A DNA stretch of 64,000 nt, taken from positions 1 through 64,000 of the forward strand of contig NZ_FTNE01000021.1 of the NCBI RefSeq assembly GCF_900156265.1, in the 5' to 3' direction. Source of the stretch: Acidiphilium rubrum (lineage in GTDB: Bacteria; Pseudomonadota; Alphaproteobacteria; Acetobacterales; Acetobacteraceae). The position numbers and the translations under genes are program-made. Below are positions 45,756-55,397 of the stretch, piece by piece. Position 1 is the stretch's first letter. The number at the start of each line of letters is the position of its first letter. The notes beneath the pieces are model-generated. The model searched no databases. It saw only the letters and a program-made list of their open reading frames with translations, and was not told where the DNA came from.

Positions 45756-46994
45756 TCACGTCACAACCCGCACCATCGAAAACCGCGCCTCCCGCCAGAT
45801 CTCCCGCGTCATGACATCGGCAAGTACATCTACCGCGTCCCAGAGATCGACATAGCGCAGATAAAGCGGCGTGATGCCGAAGCGCAGCACATCGGGCGCC
45901 CGAAAATCACCGATCACACCGCGCGCAATCAGCGCCTGCGCAATCGGGTAGGCGTGCGCATGACGAAACGAAACCTGGCTCGCCCGCTCGGCATCGGCCA
46001 AAGGCGTCACCAGCGTGAACCCCGCATCGCCGCACCGCGCCGCCACCAGATCGATCAACAGGCGCGACAGCGCCAGCGATTTGGCGCGCACCGCCGCCAT
46101 CGGCGCGCGCAGCGCCAGATCGACCCCAACCTCCAGCGCCGCCATCGCGATGATCGATGGCGTACCGACCGTCGCGCGCGCAATCCCCGCCGCCGGTCGA
46201 AATCTGTCCTCGAAGGCGAACGGCGCGGCATGACCAAGCCAGCCGGTCAGCGGATAGCGCACCTGCCCCTGCAAGCCCGGCGCGACATACAGAAACGCCG
46301 GCGCCCCAGGCCCCCCGTTGAGAAATTTATAGCCGCAGCCGACAGCGAAATCGACCCGATCCGCCGCAACGTCGAGCGGCACGGCGCCCGCCGAATGCGC
46401 CAGATCCCACACAATCAGCGCCCCGGCAGCATGCGCCGCCGCGGTCAGTGCCGCCATGTCGTGCATCGCGCCGGTGCGGTAATTGACATGGGTGAGCATG
46501 ACCACCGCAACCTCCGGCGTCATCGCCTCGCGCAACCCGCCGGCCGGTACCGCGCGCACCTCATGCCCCTCGCCCAGCGAGGCCGCGAGACCGTCGGCGA
46601 TATAGACATCGGTCGGAAAATTGCCGGCTTCGGTCAGGATAACCCGCCGCCCCGGCCGCAACCCCAGCGCGGCCGCCAGCAGCTTGTACAGATTGACCGA
46701 TGTCGAATCAGCCGCCAGCACGCTGCCCGGCGCCGCGCCGATCAACCGGCCGATCTTGTCACCCACCGCCTCGGGCAACCCGATCCACCCGGCATCGTTC
46801 CACGAGCGGATCAAGCCCCGCCCCCACTCGGCAGCCACCACCGCGGCAACCCGCCCGGCGGTCGCCACCGGCAGCGCGCCGAGCGAATTGCCATCCAGAT
46901 AGATCACGCCCTCCGGCAGGCTGAACGCATCGCGGAACCCGGCCAGCGGATCGGCCGCGTCCAGCCCCACCAGCGCCTCACGCCGATCGACCAC
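45756..46994 (-). CDS. kynU: Kynureninase
   Basis: PLP enzyme that splits kynurenine to anthranilate and alanine (tryptophan degradation). 412 residues. Marks: VIYLDGNSLGALP, ADSTSVNLYKLLAAAL, LTHVNYRTGAMHDM, IVWDLAHSAGAVP (PLP-binding Asp), DFAVGCGYKFLNGGPGAPAFLYV (Schiff-base Lys) and the late SFRHAHAYPIAQALI. The GTG start lies two bases after the stop of the YdeP-like gene. Tryptophan dioxygenase and formamidase genes are not in the window. Confidence 0.94.
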   Translation of the reverse strand: MVDRREALVGLDAADPLAGFRDAFSLPEGVIYLDGNSLGALPVATAGRVAAVVAAEWGRGLIRSWNDAGWIGLPEAVGDKIGRLIGAAPGSVLAADSTSVNLYKLLAAALGLRPGRRVILTEAGNFPTDVYIADGLAASLGEGHEVRAVPAGGLREAMTPEVAVVMLTHVNYRTGAMHDMAALTAAAHAAGALIVWDLAHSAGAVPLDVAADRVDFAVGCGYKFLNGGPGAPAFLYVAPGLQGQVRYPLTGWLGHAAPFAFEDRFRPAAGIARATVGTPSIIAMAALEVGVDLALRAPMAAVRAKSLALSRLLIDLVAARCGDAGFTLVTPLADAERASQVSFRHAHAYPIAQALIARGVIGDFRAPDVLRFGITPLYLRYVDLWDAVDVLADVMTREIWREARFSMVRVVT

Positions 46995-46996
46995 GC

Positions 46997-49288
46997 TCAG
47001 CCCATCGGTTCGGCGATCACGGGGATCGATTTGGCCGCCGGCGTCTCGGCCAGCGCGTCATGATGATACAGCGGCAGCAGCGGATTGGTCTCGGGATAAT
47101 ACGCCCCGACCGACCCGCTCGGAATATTATAGGCAATCGCGGTCAGATTCTCGACCATCCTGATCGTCGCATCGGTTGAAACCGTCCGCAGCCGCACCTT
47201 CCCGCCCGGCTTGATCCCGCGCGAGGCCATATCCGCCTCGTTCATGAACACCACCATGCGGTCGCCCTTGATGCCGCGATACCGATCATCGTTGCTGTAG
47301 ACCGTGGTATTGTACTGGTCATGGCTACGCAGCGTCGCCAGGCGCAACAAACCAGGCTCCGCCGCCCGCGCGGTATCCTCGGCGACGCCTTTGAACACCA
47401 GGAAATTGGCCCGACCCGTCTTGGTCTTCCAGATCCGCTCGCTCGCCGGGTTCGGCAGCCGGAACCCGCCGGGTTCGCGCACCCGGCGATTGAAATCGCG
47501 GAACAGCTCGGGATAGACCGCCTCGATATCGTTGCGAATCTTATCGTAATTCGCGGCATACCCATCCCAGTCGATATGCGTATAGCGATCCGGGAAAATC
47601 GCCTTGGCCATGCCGCAGACGATCGCCACTTCCGACATCAGATGCGGGCTGGCCGGCTCCAGCAACCCGCCCGACGCATGCACGAAACTCATGCTGTCCT
47701 CGACCGTGACCGATTGCAGTACGCCGCCCTGCTCATCGAACTCGCTGCGCGCCCGGCACGGTAGCATCAACGCATCCTGCCCATGCACCAGATGGCCTCG
47801 ATTGAGCTTGGTGGTGACGCCCACGGTCAGATGCAGCCGGCGCATCGCCGCCTCGGCCACCGGCGTATCGGGCACGGCGGCCACGAAATTACCGCCCATC
47901 GCCAGAAACACCCGCACCTCGCCCCGCATCATCGCCTCGATGCTGGTCACCACGCCATGGCCGTGCGCGCGCGGCGGCTCGAATTTGAACACCGCACCCA
48001 GCCGATCCAGATACGCCGCGGTCGGTTTTTCATCGATCCCGACGGTCCGATCGCCCTGCACGTTGGAATGCCCGCGCACCGGCGAAATCCCGGTGCCCGG
48101 ACGCCCGATATTGCCCCGCAGCAGCAAAAGATTGACGCATTGCTGGATATTTTCCGAACCATGCTGATGCTGGGTAATGCCCATGCCGTACATCAGAATA
48201 ACCGATTTGGACTCGCAATAAATCGTCGCGACCTGCTGCAAAACCTCGCGGCTCAACCCGGATGTCGCAACGATGTCCTCCCACGGCGTTGCATCCAGAT
48301 CGGCAACGAAATCCTCGAACCCATGCGTATGCGCCGCGATAAAATCCTCATCGAGCACGCCGCCGGTCCCGGCCGCCTTGCCGGCACGATCCGCCTCGAT
48401 CACCAGCTTCATGATGCCCTTGAGCGCCGCCGCATCACCGCCGACTTTCACCTGACAGTACAGATGCGCGATCTTCGCCCCGTTCGACAGCATGTCCTGC
48501 GTGCTCTTGGGGTCGGCAAACCGCTCCAGCGCCCGCTCGCGCAGCGGGTTGAGCACCACGATCCGCGCGCCACGCTTGGCCGCCTCACGCAGCGTGCCCA
48601 TCGCGCGCGGCGAATTGGTGCCGGGATTCTGGCCGATGTTCAAAATCATGTCGGCATGCTCGAAATCCTCGAGCACCGACGTCCCCTTGCCGATCCCGAT
48701 CGACAGCGGCAGCCCGCGGCTGGTCGGCTCATGGCACATGTTCGAGCAATCGGGGAAATTATTGGTGCCCACCAACCGTCCCAGCAGCGCGAACAGAAAC
48801 GCCGCCTCGTTCGAGGTGCGGCCCGAAACATAGAACTCCGCCTGATCGGGATGCTCCATCGCATTGATGTGCCGCGCGATCAGCGCGAACGCATCATCCC
48901 ACGCGATCGGCACATATTTGTCGCTCGCCGCATCATAGCGCATCGGCTCGGTCAGCCGGCCCTGCTCCTCGAGCCAGAGATCGCTCTTCGCCAGCAATTC
49001 CGTCACTGTGTAACGCTCGAAAAACGCGCGCGTCACGCGCTTGTCGGTCACTTCCCAAGCAATCGCCTTGGCACCGTTCTCGCAGAACTCGAACGACGAC
49101 GTATGCTTCGGATCAGGCCACGCACAACCCGGGCAGTCGAACCCCTCGGGCTGGTTCGCCGCCAGCAGCGCCTTGCCGCCCCGCGCCACCACGCTCTGCC
49201 GCCGCAGCGCCTTCGCGGTCGCGGCCAGCGCACCCCAGCCACCGGCCGGTGCATCGTAAGGTGCGAAAATCTCGTCCTGCTCGGCCAT
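46997..49288 (-). CDS. FdhF/YdeP-family molybdopterin oxidoreductase
   Basis: The 763-residue protein belongs to the formate-dehydrogenase-alpha-like YdeP group (TIGR01701 type). Near the N terminus is FDCPGCAWPDPKHTSSFEFCENGAKA, the conserved Cys-bearing segment; molybdopterin-binding stretches include EFYVSGRTSNEAAFLFALLGR, MCHEPTSRGLPLSIGIG, NIGQNPGTNSPRAMG and LRGNIGRPGTGISPVRGHSNVQGDRT. The C-terminal domain has RSHDQYNTTVYSNDDRYRG. E. coli YdeP is linked to acid resistance; the true substrate is unknown. ATG 49288 has AAGGA eight bases upstream; ATG 49297 is too close to it. Confidence 0.93.
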   Translation of the reverse strand: MAEQDEIFAPYDAPAGGWGALAATAKALRRQSVVARGGKALLAANQPEGFDCPGCAWPDPKHTSSFEFCENGAKAIAWEVTDKRVTRAFFERYTVTELLAKSDLWLEEQGRLTEPMRYDAASDKYVPIAWDDAFALIARHINAMEHPDQAEFYVSGRTSNEAAFLFALLGRLVGTNNFPDCSNMCHEPTSRGLPLSIGIGKGTSVLEDFEHADMILNIGQNPGTNSPRAMGTLREAAKRGARIVVLNPLRERALERFADPKSTQDMLSNGAKIAHLYCQVKVGGDAAALKGIMKLVIEADRAGKAAGTGGVLDEDFIAAHTHGFEDFVADLDATPWEDIVATSGLSREVLQQVATIYCESKSVILMYGMGITQHQHGSENIQQCVNLLLLRGNIGRPGTGISPVRGHSNVQGDRTVGIDEKPTAAYLDRLGAVFKFEPPRAHGHGVVTSIEAMMRGEVRVFLAMGGNFVAAVPDTPVAEAAMRRLHLTVGVTTKLNRGHLVHGQDALMLPCRARSEFDEQGGVLQSVTVEDSMSFVHASGGLLEPASPHLMSEVAIVCGMAKAIFPDRYTHIDWDGYAANYDKIRNDIEAVYPELFRDFNRRVREPGGFRLPNPASERIWKTKTGRANFLVFKGVAEDTARAAEPGLLRLATLRSHDQYNTTVYSNDDRYRGIKGDRMVVFMNEADMASRGIKPGGKVRLRTVSTDATIRMVENLTAIAYNIPSGSVGAYYPETNPLLPLYHHDALAETPAAKSIPVIAEPMG

Positions 49289-49423
49289 GCGATACATCCT
49301 TCAGTGGTGCGTTGGGGGCACATTGGGGATTTCGGTTCATAACGCAACCGCTTTCTGTCGCAATGCAGCATCGGCTCGGCCGGGGGCGGTGCGATGATCG
49401 ATGTTAGGTAAGGGGAGGAAGGG

Positions 49424-49548
49424 TCTTCTTTTTTGTGAACAAAAAAGAAGCAAAAAAAACTTTGCTAATTTGCGCCCGTGCTCGTTTCGACGCCCGTGCC
49501 CCAGGGTCGGAAAGTTTTTTGCTTCTTTTTTTCAAAAAAGAAGCCCTT
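49424..49548. repeat. AT-rich double-hairpin repeat, complete copy between divergent genes
   Basis: The hairpins CTTCTTTTTTGT/ACAAAAAAGAAG and CTTCTTTTTTT/AAAAAAGAAG are in mirror arrangement around GCCCGTGC...GACGCCCGTGCC. Immediately left (49404-49418) is TTAGGTAAGGGGAGG, a fragment of the inverted repeat of the GC-rich palindrome family. Confidence 0.95.
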
Positions 49549-49581
49549 CCCTTCCCCTTCGCAGCACCCGATAACCCGCCC

Positions 49582-50541
49582 ATGCGCACCCTGATCATCG
49601 ATACCGACACCGCCTCCGACGACGCCATCGCCCTGATCATGGCCCTCCGCACGCCGGACGTGCGGATCGAGGCCATCACCATCGTCAGCGGCAATGTCGA
49701 TGTCGGGCAAGGCGCCATCAACGCCGGCATCGTGCTCGACCTCTGCGGTGCCCGCGTGCCGGTCTATCGCGGCGCCGACCGCCCGCTGCTGAAACCCCGC
49801 GCCGATGCCGGCTATTTCCACGGCGCCGATGGCCTGAGCGACGTCGGGTTCCCACCCCCCACCCACCAGGCCGAACCCGAACCGGCGGTTTTCGAACTGA
49901 TCCGACGCTGCCGCACCACCCCCGGCACAATCGACCTCGTCACCCTCGGCCCGCTGACCAACATCGCCCTCGCCCTGCGAATCGAGCCGCAACTCGCCAC
50001 CTGGGTCCGAAGCTGCACCATCATGGGCGGCAACCCCGGCAGCATCGGCAACGTCACCCCGGCCGCCGAATACAATATCTGGTGCGACCCCGAAGCAGCC
50101 GCCATCGTGCTCGCCTCCGGCATGCCCATCACCCTGGTCGGCTGGGACCTCTCGCGCGGTGCCGCCTGCCTCGATGCCAATGACATGGCCCGCCTCACCA
50201 CCTCCCACCACGCCACCGCCCGCTTCGCCATGGCCTGCTCCCGCGCCGCCCTGCGCGCCGCAACCGCAACCCAGGCCGAACCCGGCCTGCCCCTGCCCGA
50301 CCCCGTCGCCATGGCCGTCGCCCTCGACCCATCGATCGTCACGCACACCACTCGCTGCGGCGTCGCCATCCCGCTCGATGGCCTCGCCCGCGGCGCCACC
50401 TTGATCGATGAACTCGGCACCACCGGCCAACACGCCAACGACCCCGCCTGGGCACACACACCCCCGCCCATCGATGTCTGCCGCAGCATCGACATCGCAC
50501 GGTTCAAATCGATGCTGTTCAGAACGCTGGAACAGGACTGA
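49582..50541 (+). CDS. Inosine-uridine-preferring nucleoside hydrolase family protein
   Basis: The 319 residues show the calcium-binding N-terminal motif IIDTDTASDDAIALIMAL, VSGNVDVGQGAINAG, DLVTLGPLTNIALALR, IMGGNPGSIGNVTPAAEYNIWCDPEAA (substrate and metal contacts) and a C-terminal DPVAMAVALDP. It splits N-glycosidic bonds of ribonucleosides for salvage. The ATG at 49582 fits the family start. The upstream open frame runs through the AT-rich repeat and is discarded. Confidence 0.94.
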   Translation: MRTLIIDTDTASDDAIALIMALRTPDVRIEAITIVSGNVDVGQGAINAGIVLDLCGARVPVYRGADRPLLKPRADAGYFHGADGLSDVGFPPPTHQAEPEPAVFELIRRCRTTPGTIDLVTLGPLTNIALALRIEPQLATWVRSCTIMGGNPGSIGNVTPAAEYNIWCDPEAAAIVLASGMPITLVGWDLSRGAACLDANDMARLTTSHHATARFAMACSRAALRAATATQAEPGLPLPDPVAMAVALDPSIVTHTTRCGVAIPLDGLARGATLIDELGTTGQHANDPAWAHTPPPIDVCRSIDIARFKSMLFRTLEQD

Positions 50542-50638
50542 CCTGCGCCGAACACAATCTGGCAGCACCGATCACGAAGCTGTATAGTGCGGACATCATT
50601 CCTATATACGGAATGTCGCACCCTACCAGGAGGTCCCC

Positions 50639-51418
50639 ATGACGGGCCGTTCGTTGATCCGCAGCCTCGCCGTCGCTGTCTTGCTCACGCTCGGCCACGG
50701 CATCGCATCCGCCCAAACCGCCGCAACACCCCAGCAAATCCAGATCATGATCGCGGATGGCCACGCGCGCACCGCCCTGGCCGACCTGCGGCCGATCCTG
50801 CGCGCCCATCCGCAAAGCGGCGTCGCATGGTATCTCACCGCCGAAGCCCAGGACGCGCTCGGCAACCTGCCCGCCGCCCGCACAGCACTCGCCAAAGCAG
50901 AATCCGCAGCCCCCGGCCTGCCCTTCGCCAAACCCGATAAAGTCGCCGCCCTGCAAGCCCACCTCGCCAGCCCGGCACCCGCACCGCTCGCCCCCGGCGG
51001 CTTTCACATGAACAAATTCGGCCTGATCATCATCGCCCTGCTGGCCGTCTTCTTCATCGTGCGGATCATCCGCCGGGCCCGCCAAACCACCATGCGCCCA
51101 CCCCCGCCCTACGGCTTTGGCAACCAAAACATGGGCATGGGCAACCAACCCCCCTACGGACCCACCGGCCCCACCGCCACCGGGTCAGGCCTCGGCGGTG
51201 CCCTGCTCTCCGGCCTCGCCACCGGCGCCGCCTTCGTTGTCGGCGAGCGCATCGTCGGCGATATGCTCGGCAACTCAAACACCAACCGCAACGATGGCAT
51301 CGCACCACCCGACCCCCAAGCCCCCGATCGCGACGACGGCCTGACCGGCTCACCCGATTGGAACGATAACAGCCAAGCCCCCGACAACACCGACTTCGAC
51401 CCCGACAACAACTGGTAA
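50639..51418 (+). CDS. Exported TPR-like membrane protein with acidic C-terminal tail
   Basis: The 259 residues have a signal peptide (cleavage near ASA-QTAA), a short TPR-like helical pair (IADGHARTALADLRPILRAHPQSGVAWYLTAEAQDALGNLPAARTALAKAESAAPG), a membrane helix FGLIIIALLAVFFIVRIIRRA at about 125-145, a Gly/Pro/Asn-rich stretch, a GGALLSGLATGAAFVVGERIVGDML segment and a tail rich in Asp and Asn (PDNTDFDPDNN). A perfect AGGAGG site lies five bases before the ATG. Function unknown; single gene. Confidence 0.75.
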   Translation: MTGRSLIRSLAVAVLLTLGHGIASAQTAATPQQIQIMIADGHARTALADLRPILRAHPQSGVAWYLTAEAQDALGNLPAARTALAKAESAAPGLPFAKPDKVAALQAHLASPAPAPLAPGGFHMNKFGLIIIALLAVFFIVRIIRRARQTTMRPPPPYGFGNQNMGMGNQPPYGPTGPTATGSGLGGALLSGLATGAAFVVGERIVGDMLGNSNTNRNDGIAPPDPQAPDRDDGLTGSPDWNDNSQAPDNTDFDPDNNW

Positions 51419-51456
51419 ACGTATGGCGACCGGCGGCGGGGGTGCCGGGAGCAAGC

Positions 51457-51647
51457 AAGGCGGGGGGCTTCGCCCCCTCGACCCCCACTAAGGGCTTAGC
51501 CCTTAGAACCCGCTAGTTTTAGGTAAGGGGAGGGCGACACAGGCCAGATCAACGGAACCACCGAGGCAGCGCCCTCCCCTTACCTAAAACTAATGGATTT
51601 TAAAGGCTCCGCCTTTAACGGGGTCCAGGGGCAGAGCCCCTGGCCTT
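51457..51647. repeat. GC-rich long palindromic repeat, copy 3
   Basis: Arms are in the same direction as copy 1 (arm A left, arm B right). Inverted repeats are at 51513-51536 and 51570-51593. The 33-bp core (51537-51569) is the reverse complement of the copy-1 core with two mismatches. As a whole it equals the reverse complement of copy 2. It lies between the 3' ends of the TPR-like gene and the helicase gene. Confidence 0.95.
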
Positions 51648-51694
51648 CCTTCCCCCCAGCACCACCCACCGCCAGTCGCCAACCGCTGCCCATG

Positions 51695-54600
51695 TTACGA
51701 GAACAAATCGTCGATGTCGGCTTCGCTGAAGGCGAGTGTGTCGCTGGCGGCGTTATCGAACAGGCCTTCCGCGAGTTGGCGTTTGCGCAATTTGAGTGAT
51801 TCCATTTTTTCTTCGACGCTATCGGCCACCACCAGCCGGTGCACGAACACGGGGTTGGGTTGTCCGATCCGGTGGGCGCGGTCGGTCGCCTGATCTTCGA
51901 CGGCGGGGTTCCACCACGGGTCGTAGTGGATCACGGTATCGGCCGCGGTGAGGTTCAGGCCGACGCCGCCGGCTTTCAGGCTGATCAGGAAAATCGGCAC
52001 GTCGCCGCCCTGGAACTGGCTGATCGGGGTTTGCCGGTCGCGCGTGTCACCGGTGAGTTTGACCCAACGCAACCCGGCTTCGGCGAGCATGGTTTCGATC
52101 AAGGCGAGCATGCTGGTGAACTGCGAAAAAATCAGGATGCGCCGGCCATCGGCGACCAATTCCGGCACCATTTCCGCAAGCCGGTCGAGCTTGGCGGAAG
52201 CGACGCCTTCGGCCCGGTTGCCCGGCAGTTTGAGCAGGCGCGGATCGCAGCAGGTCTGGCGCAGGCGCAGCAGCGCTTCGAGGATCACGATATGGCTGCG
52301 CGCCAGGCCTTTCGCGGCAATCGCCTCGCGCACCTTGTTGTGCATGGTCAGGCGGATGCCTTCGTACAGATTGCGCTGTTCGGCCTCCATGGTGACGGAT
52401 TCGACGATTTCGGTCTTGGGCGGCAGTTCGGCGGCGACCAGCGCCTTGGTCCGGCGCAGCAGAAACGGGCGCACGTAGCGGGCGAGCAGTTGCTGGCGTT
52501 CGGGATCGCCCTGTTTTTCGATCGGATTCCGCCAGCGCTTCTGGAAATTCTTCCGATCCCCGAGCAGTTCGGGGGACAGAAACGCGAACAGCGACCACAA
52601 TTCGCCCAGGTTGTTTTCGAGCGGCGTGCCGGTCAGGCACAGCCGGTGCCTGGTCTGCAGCCCGCGCATCAGGCGCGAGGTCAGGGCGTTGGGATTCTTG
52701 ATGATCTGCGCTTCATCGAGCACCACCATATGCCATTGCTGCGCGTGCAGCACTTCATGATCGCGGGCGAGCAGCGGGTAGGTGGTGATCACCAGATCAT
52801 GCGCAGCGATCTCGCCAAACCGTGTGGCCCGATCCGGCCCGTGCAGCACCAGCACGCGCAGCGCCGGCGCGAAGCGTTCGGCCTCGCGCTGCCAGTTCAC
52901 CACCAGGCTGGTCGGCGCGATGATCAGCGCCGGGTGTTCGAGCCGGCCTTCGACCTGTTCGATCAGAATATGCGCGAGCGCCTGCACGGTCTTACCCAGG
53001 CCCATCTCATCGGCCAGAATCCCTGCCAGCCCGCCCTGGCGCAGAAACTGCAACCAATCGACGCCCTGCGCCTGATACGGCCGCAGATCGGCGGTGAAAC
53101 CGGGCGGGATCACGGCGGGCGGAATACTGCCGGTCTCGCCAAGCATCCGCCCCAGCCGGCGCAGCGGCTCGCCGCCGGACCATGTCGTGTCCGCCGCAGC
53201 GCTCGCCTGTTCGAGCGCCGCGAGCAGTGCCGCATCATAGGTGGAAACCCGAAACTTGCCCGCCCCGTCGCGCGGCGTCGCGGCGAGCAGATCATGGATC
53301 GCGCGGACAATCGGCAGCAGCCGCGCGCGCGGCAGCGCGAACACGCGGCCATCCGGCAGCGGCAGATAGAAGGGCTCGTCCGAATCATCCGGACCATCGT
53401 CATCCAGATCGGCATCATCGCCATCTCCCGCGCCCCAATCCTCCAGCGACCACCCCTCGCTGCCGATCAGATCGATCACGGCGGGCAATAAATCGATCCG
53501 CTCGCCATCGACCACCACGCCGAGATCGAGATCGAACCAGTCGACCCCGCTGCCCGTGGCCTCGGTGCGTTCGCTGAGCGATGCGGTGAGCGGCGCGTCA
53601 TCGCCCTTGACCAGCCGGACCGGCAGATCATCGGCGCTGATCACCACCCAGCCCGCCGCCCGCAGCTGCGGAGCGTCGTGATAGAAAAACTCCAGCCACT
53701 CAAGTTCGGACTCGACGTCGCCGCCAGCCAGGATCAGATCGCCCGCCGACCCACTGGCTGCACCCGTCGCCGCCCTGAACCCCAATCTGGTCAGCCACCG
53801 CATGGCATCGGCTTCGGCCGCCTCGTCACGGACAACCGCAAAGATCGCCGCACCTTTGGTAAAGCGCGGCAGCGTGCGGTCATCGTGCGCCGCCACCTCG
53901 AAATCGCCGTAGCGAAACCCAAGCCGGGCGATACTGATGGTCATGACCGCGCCGTGCAGATCGCGATAACCGCCCATCCAGGACGGCATGCTGATTCGGC
54001 GCGGCTCGATCCGCAGCACCGGCACCGGCGGCACCGCAATCTCCTCCGGCGCCGCCAGCACGGGCGGCGCGTGCGGTGCCACCGCCGGCACATCGCGGGC
54101 CAGCCGCTCACGCAGCGCCTCGGCCTGCTCGGGCGGCACCGGCGGTGCCGCGAGCAGCGTGTCGGCCAACCGATCCGCCAGCCCGGTCCGCACCGGTTGC
54201 GCGAGCCCCGTATCGGGCGTGATGCACCACGGCGGCGTCAGGCGCACCGCAATCCCGGTGTCCGGCAGCTCGAACGTCGGGCTCTGGCTGCCATCCTCGT
54301 TCAGCGCCCAGACAATGCCGGCCTCCAGCGGCGGCCCCGCCTGCATCACCACGCCGTTCACCGCCTCCCACCGGCCGCGCCCCGTCGCCAGAATCGCGTG
54401 CAGCAGCGCGTTCCCCTCGACCCCGCTCAGCCGCACAACAAACCCGCTCGTCGCCCCCCGCTGCGCCATGCGCGACAGGCGCGGCAGGATTTCCCGGTCC
54501 GACGGGCGCAGAAACTTCGTCCCGCCGACGCCGCGATCATCGAGCGTGCCCGGATCATAGGACGACGTCACGGTCGAAAGACTGCCATCCTTGAGCAGGC

Positions 54601-55153
54601 GCACCGAAACCGCCTCGATCCCGATGTCCGACACCTGCGGATTAGGGCCGGACAGCGGCTCGAACACATACATCAACCGCTGGTGGATATCCGCGGGATA
54701 TTCCTCATCCGCCCCCGCCTGCGCCAACCGCAGATCGTTCATCCAGATCTGCAACCGCGGCGACAGGCTGCCGGTGACCGGCGCGGCACCTGTCTGCGCC
54801 GCCGCCAGGCGCCTGCGCACATCGGGCTGGGCCGCGTGCAGCAACGTCGCCACGACATGCTTGCAATTGTCCGCAACCGGGCAGCTACAATCGCCCGCAA
54901 ACAAAAACCCCCTGACCCCACGACGCGCCGAAACCCGCACCCGATAAGGCAGCGGTTCGGTGCCGATCACCTCGGCGGTCAGCACCGTGCCGGATTTTTC
55001 CAGCGCGACCGACCCCACCTGCCCCCGCTTGGCATACGCCCGTCCCCGCACGACGGTTTCGTGACCGAAGATCGACGGCAATTTTTCGGGGATCAAGCCC
55101 GCGAGCACATCCAGCATCGGCAGCGCCCCGGGCGATTCGGCAGACCGGCTCAC
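51695..55153 (-). CDS. SNF2/RapA-type DEAD-like helicase with SWIM zinc finger
   Basis: The 1152 residues start with a SWIM zinc finger (GDCSCPVADNCKHVVATLLHA, near residue 95), followed by a long central region. The SNF2 ATPase core is C-terminal: Walker A ADEMGLGKTVQALAHIL, Walker B VVLDEAQ, LTGTPLENNLGELWSLFAFL, then the helicase C domain with FLISLKAGGVGLNLTAADTVIHYDPWWNPAVEDQATDRAHRIGQ. These proteins are DNA translocases; the cellular role is not known. The GTG at 55153 is the longest start; ATG 55117 (MLDVLAGL) is plausible. Confidence 0.93.
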   Translation of the reverse strand: MSRSAESPGALPMLDVLAGLIPEKLPSIFGHETVVRGRAYAKRGQVGSVALEKSGTVLTAEVIGTEPLPYRVRVSARRGVRGFLFAGDCSCPVADNCKHVVATLLHAAQPDVRRRLAAAQTGAAPVTGSLSPRLQIWMNDLRLAQAGADEEYPADIHQRLMYVFEPLSGPNPQVSDIGIEAVSVRLLKDGSLSTVTSSYDPGTLDDRGVGGTKFLRPSDREILPRLSRMAQRGATSGFVVRLSGVEGNALLHAILATGRGRWEAVNGVVMQAGPPLEAGIVWALNEDGSQSPTFELPDTGIAVRLTPPWCITPDTGLAQPVRTGLADRLADTLLAAPPVPPEQAEALRERLARDVPAVAPHAPPVLAAPEEIAVPPVPVLRIEPRRISMPSWMGGYRDLHGAVMTISIARLGFRYGDFEVAAHDDRTLPRFTKGAAIFAVVRDEAAEADAMRWLTRLGFRAATGAASGSAGDLILAGGDVESELEWLEFFYHDAPQLRAAGWVVISADDLPVRLVKGDDAPLTASLSERTEATGSGVDWFDLDLGVVVDGERIDLLPAVIDLIGSEGWSLEDWGAGDGDDADLDDDGPDDSDEPFYLPLPDGRVFALPRARLLPIVRAIHDLLAATPRDGAGKFRVSTYDAALLAALEQASAAADTTWSGGEPLRRLGRMLGETGSIPPAVIPPGFTADLRPYQAQGVDWLQFLRQGGLAGILADEMGLGKTVQALAHILIEQVEGRLEHPALIIAPTSLVVNWQREAERFAPALRVLVLHGPDRATRFGEIAAHDLVITTYPLLARDHEVLHAQQWHMVVLDEAQIIKNPNALTSRLMRGLQTRHRLCLTGTPLENNLGELWSLFAFLSPELLGDRKNFQKRWRNPIEKQGDPERQQLLARYVRPFLLRRTKALVAAELPPKTEIVESVTMEAEQRNLYEGIRLTMHNKVREAIAAKGLARSHIVILEALLRLRQTCCDPRLLKLPGNRAEGVASAKLDRLAEMVPELVADGRRILIFSQFTSMLALIETMLAEAGLRWVKLTGDTRDRQTPISQFQGGDVPIFLISLKAGGVGLNLTAADTVIHYDPWWNPAVEDQATDRAHRIGQPNPVFVHRLVVADSVEEKMESLKLRKRQLAEGLFDNAASDTLAFSEADIDDLFS

Positions 55154-55397
55154 GAGATCACACGACGTTGCAGCAATTCAGGAACGAACAAATCCATACA
55201 CCTCTTCTCTCGGCCACCACTTCGCCCGACCGGACCCCTCGTTATAGAGGACCTTGCCCTGAACCCAAGGGGGCCGGGTTCAATCAAGCCAGGATATCCG
55301 GATTTTTCGCCGAACCGAACCCCTCGCGACCCTTGCCGCCCCAATCCCGCAACGGCATACCAAGCGCGCCGGCATGATCCCGAAGGAGGCAGTACGA

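Noticed and set aside
51695-55153. Frameshift or split in the helicase gene
   Set aside because: The frame is continuous, with a SWIM finger at the N terminus and all SNF2 motifs in order.
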